Shown here: positions 33,338-41,709 of the stretch, piece after piece
Layout: the number at the start of each line of letters is the position of its first letter
How positions within the stretch are numbered: the first letter of the stretch is position 1
NCBI GenBank assembly: GCA_964550165.1
Contig: CAZJYC010000004.1
Location: 1-64,000 of the forward strand
Length of the DNA stretch: 64,000 nt
Direction: 5' to 3'
Origin: CAZJYC01 sp964550165
GTDB taxonomy: Bacteria > Acidobacteriota > Aminicenantia > Aminicenantales > Aminicenantaceae
Translations under genes and position numbers: made by a program
Notes under the pieces: generated by a model
Database searches by the model: none
Seen by the model: the letters and a program-made list of their open reading frames with translations, nothing else
What the model was told of the DNA's origin: nothing

Positions 33338-33583
33338 GTGAAGAGATTCATTTTGCTTTTCACTTTATTTTTATTTTGTCTGCTCTGCATTTTTTCTTCC
33401 GTAGGAATCGATGAAACCCGGAAGAAAAAAGTTACGCCTAATGCGGTCGAGAAACCCACGCCTGCGGAGCTTGGTTTGAAATGGTGGAATGACCAGGCGG
33501 CTTTAAAAGAAGCTTCTCCCTTCAAAAATTTGAAACGGCGATTTATGGGACCATGGGTGATGAGCGGCCGCAAAAAAAATTAG
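33338..33583 (+). pseudogene. Truncated N-terminus of an exported VPS10/sortilin-like protein
   Basis: An 81-residue frame. I start it at GTG 33338, which has a GAGGAGG site and begins a signal peptide (KRFILLFTLFLFCLLCIF). After a linker comes ASPFKNLKRRFMGPWVMSGR, close to the opening of exported beta-propeller (VPS10/sortilin-like) proteins, which start with LKWR-IGP-x-GGR strings. The reading then ends after a run of eight A in ...GRKKN. The remaining several hundred residues are missing, so it looks like the residue of a larger gene. Alternatively it is a short exported protein; family recall is from memory. Confidence 0.5.
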
Positions 33584-33595
33584 AAGGAGAGGAAA

Positions 33596-35686
33596 ATGCG
33601 CTCACCTTATCTTAAAAGAAAAACCGGTTTTTTCTTGGTCTTCATCCTTTTCCTGACACTTTTTGCTGCTCAGCAATCCCGGCCTTATACGCTGGAAGCC
33701 ATCATGAGTTATGCTTTTCCGTCAAATCTTGTGGCTTCTCCTCAGGGAGATACTGTGGCCTGGGTTTTCAACTGGCAGGGAAAACGAAACATCTGGACGG
33801 CAAGAGGTCCTGAATACAGGGCTCAACAGCTCACAAACTATGCTCTGGATGATGGCCAGGAGCTTGGAGAGCTGGCCTTCAATTTTGATGGCACAATCCT
33901 TGTCTATGTCGGGGGTGGCTCTGCCAACCGTGCTGGGGAATACCCCAATCCCACCTCCAATCCTGAAGGGGCTGAGCAGGCCGTATGGGCGATTAAGGCC
34001 GAGGGAGGTGAACCCTGGAGAATCGGTATGGGAAGCAATCCAGTGCCTTCACCGGTCGGGAATTCCATCGTATTCAGTTTGAGGGGCCAGATTTATTCAT
34101 CATCACTCGACGGCTCCTCAAATCCCAGGCAGCTTTTCAAAGCGCGAGGCAGCAACGGCTCTCCATCCTGGTCGCCTGATGGCTCAAGGCTCACTTTCGT
34201 CAGCAATAGGGAAGACCACAGCTTCATCGGCATTTATGACCTGGACAATAAAGCTATTCTGTGGATTTCTCCCTCTGTAGACAGGGATGCCTATCCGGTC
34301 TGGTCGACTTGCGGCAAACACGTTGCTTTTGTCCGGTTTCCAGGCAGGGCCTCTGTTGCTTTCTCTACAGGAGGACAAAAGTTCTCCTTGATGGTCGCGG
34401 ACATCGAAACTGGCAAATCCCAAGAAATATGGCAATGCCCCAACGAAACTGGCGGCTTTGCCCAGTATTATCATTCTGAGCCGCTCCGTTGGGCTGCAGA
34501 CGGCTATCTTGTCTTCTACTCAGAACACGAAAAATGGATGCACCTTTATTCCATAGCTACAAAAGATCAGAAAGTGGCCTGTCTGACGCCGGGAAATTAT
34601 GAAGTCGAGAACAGCTTCCTCTCAAAAGACGGAAAAACTCTCATCTTCAACTCCAACTCTGGCGACATCGACCGCAGGCATCTCTGGTCAGTCTCTGTCA
34701 AGGGTGGCAAGGCGAAGCTTTTGACTCCAGGAGAAGGGCTTGAATGGGCCCCTGTTCTCACGGCACACAGCAGGGATTTAGTCTTTCTCTGCTCCACATA
34801 TTCCCAGCCTGCGGCCCCTGCAATCCTGACCAAAGGAAAACAAAGGCTCATAGCGCCTGAAGTGATACCCAAGGAATTTCCTGCGAAAGAACTGGTCAAA
34901 CCTCAGCAGGTCGTCATCAAGGCTCCTGATGGCCTCGACATCCACTGCCAGCTTTTTCTGCCCAAGGCGGCAAAAGCCGGCGACAAGCGGCCCGCCGTGA
35001 TTTTCATGCACGGTGGCCCGATTCGTCAGATGATGCTGGGCTGGCACATGCGCGGCTACTACCACAATGCCTATGGAATGAACCAGTATCTCTGCCAAAA
35101 CGGATACGTTGTCTTTTCCGTAAACTTCCGTTCAGGAATCGGATATGGATTTGATTTTCGGACAGCGGCCAACCAGGGCCCTCGCGGAGCTTCAGAGTAC
35201 CAGGATATTGTGGCGGCTGGCCGATATTTACAAAAAAGGCCTGAAGTCGATCTAAATAAAATTGGTCTCTGGGGAGGCTCTTACGGTGGCTATTTGACTG
35301 CGTTGGGCCTTGCCAGAGATTCCGAGCTTTTCGCGGCTGGCGTTGATTTGCACGGCGTTCATGACTGGTCGCTCAGAGCAAGGCGCCGCGAGGGCGGAGG
35401 CTGGGGCATTGAAGGTGAAAACCTGATGAGTTCTGCTTATCAGTCTTCACCGGTGGCGGATGTCTATTTCTGGACCTCACCGGTGCTTTTCGTCCATGGG
35501 GATGATGACAGGAATGTCGATTTCATCCAGACAACGGATATGGTTCAACGCCTGAGAGCACTGGGCAAAGCTTATGTTGAAACTCTTATTTTTCCTGATG
35601 AGGTTCACGGCTTTCTCCGCCATGAAATCTGGCTCAAGGTTTTCAAAGCTGCAGCAGAGTTTTTTGACCGCTTCCTTAAACAATAA
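33596..35686 (+). CDS. Exported S9 family (prolyl oligopeptidase/DPP-type) peptidase
   Basis: A 696-residue secreted peptidase with signal GFFLVFILFLTLFAAQQ. The N-terminal half is a beta-propeller with WD40-like repeats (GSPSWSPDGSRLTFVSNRED); the C-terminal alpha/beta hydrolase has the Ser in GGSYGGYLTA, Asp in HGDDDRNV and His in DEVHGFLRH. S9 members cut peptides after Pro or other small residues. A GGAGAGG ribosome site lies upstream; the truncated gene before it ends 12 bases away, so they are probably cotranscribed. Specificity cannot be read. Confidence 0.94.
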   Translation: MRSPYLKRKTGFFLVFILFLTLFAAQQSRPYTLEAIMSYAFPSNLVASPQGDTVAWVFNWQGKRNIWTARGPEYRAQQLTNYALDDGQELGELAFNFDGTILVYVGGGSANRAGEYPNPTSNPEGAEQAVWAIKAEGGEPWRIGMGSNPVPSPVGNSIVFSLRGQIYSSSLDGSSNPRQLFKARGSNGSPSWSPDGSRLTFVSNREDHSFIGIYDLDNKAILWISPSVDRDAYPVWSTCGKHVAFVRFPGRASVAFSTGGQKFSLMVADIETGKSQEIWQCPNETGGFAQYYHSEPLRWAADGYLVFYSEHEKWMHLYSIATKDQKVACLTPGNYEVENSFLSKDGKTLIFNSNSGDIDRRHLWSVSVKGGKAKLLTPGEGLEWAPVLTAHSRDLVFLCSTYSQPAAPAILTKGKQRLIAPEVIPKEFPAKELVKPQQVVIKAPDGLDIHCQLFLPKAAKAGDKRPAVIFMHGGPIRQMMLGWHMRGYYHNAYGMNQYLCQNGYVVFSVNFRSGIGYGFDFRTAANQGPRGASEYQDIVAAGRYLQKRPEVDLNKIGLWGGSYGGYLTALGLARDSELFAAGVDLHGVHDWSLRARRREGGGWGIEGENLMSSAYQSSPVADVYFWTSPVLFVHGDDDRNVDFIQTTDMVQRLRALGKAYVETLIFPDEVHGFLRHEIWLKVFKAAAEFFDRFLKQ

Positions 35687-35765
35687 CGCAAGGTTGGCAA
35701 GATTCTCCTTATTAGAAGAGATAAAGGCAGAGGTCATAGCTAGACCAGTGGACGTTTTCCCCAGG

Positions 35766-36131
35766 TCAAAAAGCATCTTTTATGTGGCCAATGGTGTATT
35801 CATTCTTTTCGTCAAGAGATAAAGAGACAACATCAAACCGGCACTCAACATCCTCAAGGTTATTTTTTACCAAAAATCCCTGAGCAATCTTCTTGATCTG
35901 CTTCTGCTTGGCGGGATTGACAAATTCCTCAGGTAGCCCGAAATCGATCTTCCTTCTTGTTTTAACCTCGACAAAAACTAAGGTTTTTCGGTCATAGGCG
36001 ATGATATCGATTTCTCCCCTGAACATTCTAAAGCCTTTGGCGACAATCTTATATCTTTTCTTTTCCAAATACTGAAGAGCAATCCTTTCGCCCGACTGCC
36101 CGAGGATCCGGGGGGATTTACGGGGCTGCAT
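35766..36131 (-). CDS. yraN: YraN/UPF0102 nuclease-fold protein
   Basis: A 121-residue UPF0102 protein with a PD-(D/E)XK-type core: LGQSGERIALQYLEKK, GEIDIIAYDRKTLVFVEVKTR. The acidic and Lys residues match the endonuclease fold, though activity of this family is poorly defined. It is convergent with the S9 peptidase (79-base gap) and lies 21 bases downstream of cysS on the same strand, so it is probably expressed from the cysS promoter. Confidence 0.9.
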   Translation of the reverse strand: MQPRKSPRILGQSGERIALQYLEKKRYKIVAKGFRMFRGEIDIIAYDRKTLVFVEVKTRRKIDFGLPEEFVNPAKQKQIKKIAQGFLVKNNLEDVECRFDVVSLSLDEKNEYTIGHIKDAF

Positions 36132-36152
36132 AAAATTTTTCCAGGGGAGATC

Positions 36153-37547
36153 TCATTTTTTGACCTTCCACCTCACGCCCTCTTTTGTGTCCTCCAAGAT
36201 AATTCCCTGCTGGAGAAGCTCGGCACGGATTTGGTCAGCCAGCTTGTAGTCTTTTCTGGAGCGCGCCTCCTCTCTGAGCTTAATTTTTTCCATAGCTTCC
36301 GTCGATAATGTCTCTTCTCTCGCTTCGGGGAGAACAGCCAGGACACTGTTGCTGGATTGGAAGAAGGCGACCAGGTCTTCGGTATTTTTCTTGAAGACTT
36401 TGCCCTTGGGAATCAGGGTATTGACCTTTTTGATCAGCTCAAAGAGGGCTGTCAAAGAGACAGAGATGTTCAAATCATCGCTGAGGCCTTTTACGAATTT
36501 CTGGCGTGTTTCTTCTAAAAGTTTGGCAATTTTCTTGTTTTCTCCTTCCTCAAATGTCCTGTTTTTGAGTTCAAAGATGAAGTCCTTCATCCTCTCCACC
36601 GAAGATTTTGCCTGATCCAGGGCTTCAAACGTGAAATTGAGCGTTTTGCGGTAGTGGGTGGAGAGAAGGAGAAAACGGAGAGCCAGAGGGTCAACATGTC
36701 TCTGGAGAAGATCCTGCAAAGTGTAGAAATTTCCTTTGGACTTGGACATCTTCTCGCCTTCGACGATGAGGTGATGGCAATGGAGCCAGTAGTTGACGAA
36801 TTTTTTCCCCGAATAGGCTTCAGATTGAGCGATCTCGTTCTCATGATGAGGAAAGATGTTATCCACGCCTCCGCAGTGAATATCGAATGTCTGCCCCAGG
36901 TATTTGGAGCTCATCACCGAACATTCGATATGCCATCCTGGCCGGCCAGGACCTATCTCTGTCTCCCAGAAAGGTTCGCCCTCTTTCTTGTATTTCCAGA
37001 GCGCAAAATCATGGATGCTTTCCTTCTCGTATTCATCGGATTCGATCCTCTGTCCGGCTCTGAGCTCGCCAATTTTTATCTTCGAGAGACGTCCATACTC
37101 GGGAAATTTGGCAATGCTGAAATAAACGGAACCGTCCTTCTCGTAGGCGTAACCTTTTTCAATAAGGCCCTTGATCATCTCCACCATCTCTGGAATATGC
37201 TCTGTGGCCCTGGGGTAGTAATCGGCAGGAATGATGTTCAAGGTCCTGAGGCCTTCAAAAAAGGCCTCGGTGTATTTTTTCGTGAATTCCTGAAGCGTCA
37301 CACCCTGAGCATTAGATCCCCTAATAGTTTTGTCGTCGACATCGGTGATATTCATGACATGGATAACTCCATAATCCATGAAAACAAGAAATCTCTTGAG
37401 CAGGTCTTCAAAAACGTAAGCCCGGAAATTGCCGATGTGAGGATAGTCATAGACCGTGGGACCGCAGGTGTAGAGCTTGACTTCTCCGGGAGAGATGGAG
37501 TTGAAAGGCTCTTTTTTTCCCGTTAGCGTGTTAAAGAATTGAATCAT
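36153..37547 (-). CDS. cysS: Cysteinyl-tRNA synthetase
   Basis: Class I synthetase of 464 residues that charges tRNA-Cys. YTCGPTVYDYPHIGNFR contains the HIGH-type motif and the Cys ligand of the active-site zinc; GEKMSKSKGNF is the KMSKS loop. SMSSKYLG, FDIHCGG and HHENEIAQSEA bring further zinc ligands. Complete and normal in length. On the minus strand its start lies about two bases after the predicted transcription start. Confidence 0.98.
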   Translation of the reverse strand: MIQFFNTLTGKKEPFNSISPGEVKLYTCGPTVYDYPHIGNFRAYVFEDLLKRFLVFMDYGVIHVMNITDVDDKTIRGSNAQGVTLQEFTKKYTEAFFEGLRTLNIIPADYYPRATEHIPEMVEMIKGLIEKGYAYEKDGSVYFSIAKFPEYGRLSKIKIGELRAGQRIESDEYEKESIHDFALWKYKKEGEPFWETEIGPGRPGWHIECSVMSSKYLGQTFDIHCGGVDNIFPHHENEIAQSEAYSGKKFVNYWLHCHHLIVEGEKMSKSKGNFYTLQDLLQRHVDPLALRFLLLSTHYRKTLNFTFEALDQAKSSVERMKDFIFELKNRTFEEGENKKIAKLLEETRQKFVKGLSDDLNISVSLTALFELIKKVNTLIPKGKVFKKNTEDLVAFFQSSNSVLAVLPEAREETLSTEAMEKIKLREEARSRKDYKLADQIRAELLQQGIILEDTKEGVRWKVKK

Positions 37548-37555
37548 GAGAGCCT

Positions 37556-37585
37556 ATTATGAAAAATTACGATCCAGAGAGTCAA
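37556..37585 (-). promoter_or_regulatory. cysS promoter, nearly leaderless
   Basis: On the minus strand TTGACT (37580-37585), 18-base spacer, CATAAT (37556-37561). The start is predicted near 37549, two bases before the ATG at 37547. Confidence 0.65.
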
Positions 37586-37596
37586 CACTTTTAGAT

Positions 37597-37848
37597 GCAT
37601 TCAAATTCCGTGATAAAAGATTGCTCCCTGAATATCCAAAGATTTTGGGAGATTGCCTCGCTCCCCTTCGGATTTTTAACGCCATTCTCCGTTCGCTCTT
37701 CTCGGCGGCTGCGTAACTCGCTCCGCTCAGACATACTCGCCGCCCGACTCCGTCGGATTCCCTCGAAGAGCGAACTCCGAAGGCTAAATCCTCGATGGCC
37801 GCTGCGGCTATCTCCCAAAATCTCTTCGAATCACGGAACTTGGGATGC
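37597..37848 (+). repeat. Dispersed inverted-repeat element, copy D (252 bp)
   Basis: Best-preserved long-armed copy. Outer ends GCATTCAAATTCCGTGAT (37597-37614) and ATCACGGAACTTGGGATGC (37830-37848) are inverted; inner ends AGATTTTGGGAGAT (37640-37653) and ATCTCCCAAAATCT (37810-37823) are a perfect 14-bp inverted pair. The core matches copy C, including CCGCCCGACTCCGTCGGATTC. No gene inside. It lies between divergent cysS and the lysine catabolism genes. Confidence 0.8.
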
Positions 37849-37868
37849 TTGTAACACTTTTGACACGG

Positions 37869-37897
37869 TTGACCCGTTAAATCGTTTGTGCCATAAT
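37869..37897 (+). promoter_or_regulatory. Promoter of the lysine-degradation pair
   Basis: TTGACC (37869-37874), 17-base spacer, CATAAT (37892-37897), start near 37904, leader about 33 bases to ATG 37937. It begins 21 bases after repeat copy D. Confidence 0.65.
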
Positions 37898-37936
37898 TTT
37901 GTTTAATCTATTTTTTCGTTGAGGGTGCTTCGGACC

Positions 37937-39253
37937 ATGAAAACCGTGATCGGTATCCGACGTGAAGACAAAAACCGCTGGGAAAGAAGGGCTCCGCTCA
38001 TCCCAGCTCATGTTCGAGAACTCGTGCAGAATCACCGGCTTGAGATACGGATTCAGCCTTCCTCTATTCGCATTTTTTCGGACGAAGACTACGTTCGAGA
38101 AGGAGCAATAATCGCAGAAGACCTCAGTTTCTGCTCGATTGTTTTTGCCATCAAAGAGATCCCTCTCCATCTGTTCAAAAAAGAGGGTGTCTATATATTT
38201 TTCTCCCATACCATCAAAGGGCAACCGTATAACATGCCCATGCTTCGAAAGATGATGGAGCTCGACTGCACTTTGATCGATTACGAAAAGATTGCCGACG
38301 CGAACGGAAAGCGTCTACTCTTTTTTGGCAGGCAGGCCGGACAGGCAGGAATGGTCGATACACTCTGGGCTTTGGGTCAGAGGTTGAATCACGAAAAAAA
38401 GAAAAATCCTTTTCTTGCGATCAAACAGGCCTATCACTACAAGAGCCTGGTTGAAGCCAAAGAAGAAATCAAAAAGGTTGGATGGCAGATCCACGAAAAG
38501 GGCCTTGAACCTTCTCTTGTCCCTTTGGTCTGCGGTTTTGCAGGGTACGGCCATGTCTCCCAAGGCGCCCAGGAAATATTCGATCTTCTCCCTTTTGAAG
38601 AGATTGAGGCCGAGAAAATAGAGTCATTCTTCAGAGAGAAGAATTACTCCGCTTCCAGAGTTTATAAAGTCGTCTTCAAAGAAAAAGACATGATCAGGCC
38701 CACCAGCCCTGACCGAAAATTTGAACTTCAGGATTACTACAACCACCCTGAAAAATACACATCCATCTTTGACTCCTATCTTACTTACCTCACTGTCCTC
38801 GTCAACTGCATCTTCTGGACAGCCAGATATCCACGATTTGTCACAAAAAAGAGACTGAAAGAGCTTTATAAAAATAGAGAGCCGCGTCTTCGGGTCATCG
38901 GAGACATCTCCTGTGACATTGAAGGCTCTGTGGAAGTCACAGTTCATGCAACCAATCCAGACAATCCGGTCTATGTCTATGATCTCGTCGAAGACAGGGC
39001 AAAAGACGGATTTGAGGGGAGAGGGCCTGTCATCATGGCCGTGGATAATCTCCCAGCGGAGATTTCCCTTGAATCCTCCGTATACTTCAGCTCAAACCTT
39101 ATGCCTTTAGTGCCCGAAATTGCCAAAGCGGACTTTTCCAGAGATTTTCAAAGCTGCGAACTGCCGGAGGCCGTGAAAAAAGCGGTCATTCTTTTCCGGG
39201 GCAAGCTGACCCCGGATTATGAAGACATGAAGGATTTTTTGAAATCATTCTGA
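37937..39253 (+). CDS. Lysine-ketoglutarate reductase (saccharopine-forming) subunit
   Basis: A 438-residue protein related to the N-terminal (LKR) half of the bifunctional aminoadipic semialdehyde synthase. It opens with the AlaDH/PNT-like domain (TVIGIRREDKNRWERRAPL, HVRELVQ), with FFSHTIKGQPYNMPML, DYEKI and GRQAGQAGMVDTLWALGQRL, and a Rossmann part (VCGFAGYGHVSQGAQEI). LKR condenses lysine and 2-oxoglutarate to saccharopine. I chose ATG 37937; an upstream TTG is less likely. The saccharopine dehydrogenase gene follows by 13 bases, so the two act in series. Confidence 0.88.
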   Translation: MKTVIGIRREDKNRWERRAPLIPAHVRELVQNHRLEIRIQPSSIRIFSDEDYVREGAIIAEDLSFCSIVFAIKEIPLHLFKKEGVYIFFSHTIKGQPYNMPMLRKMMELDCTLIDYEKIADANGKRLLFFGRQAGQAGMVDTLWALGQRLNHEKKKNPFLAIKQAYHYKSLVEAKEEIKKVGWQIHEKGLEPSLVPLVCGFAGYGHVSQGAQEIFDLLPFEEIEAEKIESFFREKNYSASRVYKVVFKEKDMIRPTSPDRKFELQDYYNHPEKYTSIFDSYLTYLTVLVNCIFWTARYPRFVTKKRLKELYKNREPRLRVIGDISCDIEGSVEVTVHATNPDNPVYVYDLVEDRAKDGFEGRGPVIMAVDNLPAEISLESSVYFSSNLMPLVPEIAKADFSRDFQSCELPEAVKKAVILFRGKLTPDYEDMKDFLKSF

Positions 39254-39266
39254 GAGGAGCGGTATC

Positions 39267-40589
39267 ATGAAAAAAATACTGATTCTTGGCGCAGGACTTG
39301 TGGCTAAACCCCTGGTCAGGTATCTCCTCGACCAACCGGATTTCGAGGTCGAAGTGGCCAGCCGGACGGTCAGTAAGGCAGAAAAGCTAATCGACAACCA
39401 TCCTCAGGGAACAGCCAAAGAGCTGAACCTCAAGGATGAAGAGGGACTCAAAAAAGAGATTTCCAAGGCAGACATCATCATCAGCATGGTCCCTTACTCC
39501 TTTCACCCCAAAGTGGCTAAATACTGTGTTGAGTACAAAAAGGATATGGTCACAACCTCCTACGTGAGCGAAGTTTTGAAGAATATTGATGGAGAAGCCC
39601 AAAAGGCAGGCGTATTGCTTTTGAACGAGGTCGGACTCGATCCCGGAATCGACCATATGGAGGCCATGAGGATCATCCATGAAATCGAGGAGAAGGGCGG
39701 GGACGTCGTGAGCTTCACCTCTTATTGTGGTGGTTTGCCTGCCCCTGAGGCTAACACCAACCCTTTTGGCTATAAATTCTCCTGGAGCCCGATCGGAGTC
39801 CTTCTCGCCGGAAAAAACTCAGCCCAATATCTGAGAGACGGGCAGCAGATATTCATCCCTTCCCAAGACCTTTTTGCCGATTGCGCCATCATCCCCATCG
39901 CGGGGCTGGGCGAATTCGAGGGCTATCCCAACCGGAATTCCCTGCCTTATATTCAGCTCTACGGAATCCAATCCACAAAGACCATGCTCCGAGGAACATT
40001 GAGGAATAAGGGATGGTGCTCGACCATGAAGAAAATCGTCGAGCTGGGGCTCCTTGACGAAGAACAGAAAGAGTGGTCTGGGCTGACTTACGCAGGATTT
40101 CTCAGGAAACTGATGAATGAGCCAGCGGAAAAAGATACGAAAAAGGCGTTGAGTGCCCATTTAAAGATCAAGGACAGCTCGGATATTATCAAAAGGTTTG
40201 AATGGCTCGGTCTTCTGAGTGACGACTCCCTTCCTGTAACAAAAGGTTCAGCTTTAGACATCCTGGGTGCCGAAATGCTGAAAAAGCTTCAGTACGAAGA
40301 AGGGGAGAGGGATATGATCATTCTCCAGCATGAGTTTGTCGCTTCTTATCCTGGGAAGAAAAAGGAGAAAATCACCTCAACCCTGATCGACTTTGGCATA
40401 CCTCACGGAGATTCATCCATGGCGCGGACAGTGGGTCTCCCGGCTGCCATCAGCACAAGGCTTATTCTGGAAGGGAAGATCAAGGAGAAAGGCGTTCATA
40501 TCCCTGTCATTCCCGAAATCTACCGGCCCGTTCTTCAGGAATTGAAAGAGATGGGGATTGCCTTTAACGAAAAAAGGAAAAATATCTAG
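39267..40589 (+). CDS. Saccharopine dehydrogenase (glutamate-forming)
   Basis: A 440-residue dehydrogenase with N-terminal Rossmann fold (ILILGAGLVAKPLVRYL), and family marks ISMVPYSFHPKVAKYC, LNEVGLDPGIDHM and GLPAPEANTNPFGYKFSWSP. This group splits saccharopine to glutamate and aminoadipate semialdehyde, as in the C-terminal half of animal and plant AASS. Together with the LKR gene upstream it forms a complete saccharopine route for lysine breakdown. A GAGAGGAG ribosome site precedes the ATG. Confidence 0.92.
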   Translation: MKKILILGAGLVAKPLVRYLLDQPDFEVEVASRTVSKAEKLIDNHPQGTAKELNLKDEEGLKKEISKADIIISMVPYSFHPKVAKYCVEYKKDMVTTSYVSEVLKNIDGEAQKAGVLLLNEVGLDPGIDHMEAMRIIHEIEEKGGDVVSFTSYCGGLPAPEANTNPFGYKFSWSPIGVLLAGKNSAQYLRDGQQIFIPSQDLFADCAIIPIAGLGEFEGYPNRNSLPYIQLYGIQSTKTMLRGTLRNKGWCSTMKKIVELGLLDEEQKEWSGLTYAGFLRKLMNEPAEKDTKKALSAHLKIKDSSDIIKRFEWLGLLSDDSLPVTKGSALDILGAEMLKKLQYEEGERDMIILQHEFVASYPGKKKEKITSTLIDFGIPHGDSSMARTVGLPAAISTRLILEGKIKEKGVHIPVIPEIYRPVLQELKEMGIAFNEKRKNI

Positions 40590-40592
40590 GAA

Positions 40593-40620
40593 TTGACGAT
40601 AAAGCGATGATTTCTATATT
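40593..40620 (+). promoter_or_regulatory. amrB promoter
   Basis: TTGACG (40593-40598), 16-base spacer, TATATT (40615-40620). Start near 40627, then a GGGGAGG ribosome site and a TTG start. Confidence 0.55.
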
Positions 40621-40638
40621 TCATCAGGGGAGGATAAA

Positions 40639-41445
40639 TTGAAAAGGAAGCCTGCCGTAAGCGGCTATTTCTATCCTTCAAGAGCCGATGACCTCAAAAA
40701 AATGATTGAGCGCATGGTAGGCCCAAAACAGGAAAAAGAAAAGGCAATTGGCGTGGTCTCGCCTCATGCCGGCTTCGAATACTCAGGGCCTGTTGCCGGC
40801 GCCGTTTTCTCCTCTGTCCGCTTGCCTGAGAGGTTTGTCATCCTCGGCCCCAGCCACAGGGCCACACAATCCCGCTTGGCAATCATGAAGGAAGGAGTCT
40901 GGGAAACGCCTCTGGGCCAAGTTCAAATTGACTCTAGGCTTGCAGAGCTCATTGCCAAGCATTCCGGTCTTGTCAAAGATGATGATGTCGCGCATCTTCA
41001 TGAGCATTCCCTCGAGGTTCAGCTCCCTTTTATCCAGTACTTCAGGAAAGATATTTCTATCGTCCCGATCTGCATTTCTTATCACGCCACATTCGATGAC
41101 CTCCAGGAGCTGGGAAAAGCCGTTGCCTTTGCTATCCAAGAAGTCAAGGAAGAGGTGATGATTGTCGCCAGCACCGATATGAGTCATTATGTGGATCAAA
41201 AAACGGCCCGAAAAAAAGACTTTTTGGCCATTGAGAAAATCCTTCAGCTAGACGCCAGAGGCCTTTACGATGTCGTGCAGGAAGAGGATATCAGTATGTG
41301 CGGCTTTCAGCCCACGAGCTCTGCGATTATTGCTTCCAAGGAACTGGGTGCGAAAAAAGCCTTTCTCGTCAAATACCAGACTTCAGGAGATGTCACCGGA
41401 AATTATCACGAAGTTGTTGGCTATGCGGGGATAAGAATCAGCTGA
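40639..41445 (+). CDS. amrB: AmmeMemoRadiSam protein B (Memo family)
   Basis: A 268-residue Memo-family protein, read from TTG 40639 because of the GGGGAGG site eight bases upstream and the typical opening KRKPAVSGYFYPS. VVSPHAGFEYSGPVAGAVF, LGPSHRA, HLHEHSLEVQLPF and ASTDMSHYV carry the conserved His and Asp residues; Memo resembles class III dioxygenases and binds copper in eukaryotes. Bacterial members often neighbour AmmeMemoRadiSam A and a radical SAM protein, none of which is seen here. The 264 bases after it hold no gene except an orphan repeat end near 41551-41570 and the hrcA promoter. Confidence 0.92.
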   Translation: MKRKPAVSGYFYPSRADDLKKMIERMVGPKQEKEKAIGVVSPHAGFEYSGPVAGAVFSSVRLPERFVILGPSHRATQSRLAIMKEGVWETPLGQVQIDSRLAELIAKHSGLVKDDDVAHLHEHSLEVQLPFIQYFRKDISIVPICISYHATFDDLQELGKAVAFAIQEVKEEVMIVASTDMSHYVDQKTARKKDFLAIEKILQLDARGLYDVVQEEDISMCGFQPTSSAIIASKELGAKKAFLVKYQTSGDVTGNYHEVVGYAGIRIS

Positions 41446-41664
41446 AAGAGTTCTGTCCCATACTTCACAATTTCCGTCTCCTTTGAATGTCATAGCCCTT
41501 TGCTCTCCCCTAGCTGGAAAGGTCTGCAAAAGCATTTATAAACCCTTTTTTTTATCACAGAATTGTAAAATGCTAACCATGTCCGGGAATCATCCTAAAT
41601 CCGTTGTCCATAACATGATGTTGCTTCGTGGAGAATAAGATCCTTGCCCATGTCTCGCTTTTCA

Positions 41665-41694
41665 TTGACAATATTAAAGATTTAATGCTATAAA
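41665..41694 (+). promoter_or_regulatory. hrcA promoter with very short leader
   Basis: Perfect TTGACA (41665-41670), 18-base spacer, TATAAA (41689-41694). Start predicted near 41701, nine bases before the hrcA ATG. No CIRCE palindrome (TTAGCACTC-N9-GAGTGCTAA) is visible here. Confidence 0.7.
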
Positions 41695-41709
41695 TTTTTT
41701 CTAGAAAAA

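Noticed and set aside
36654..37526. Long open frame on the plus strand opposite cysS
   Set aside because: It is a mirror of a highly conserved gene; it has no ribosome site and no family motifs.
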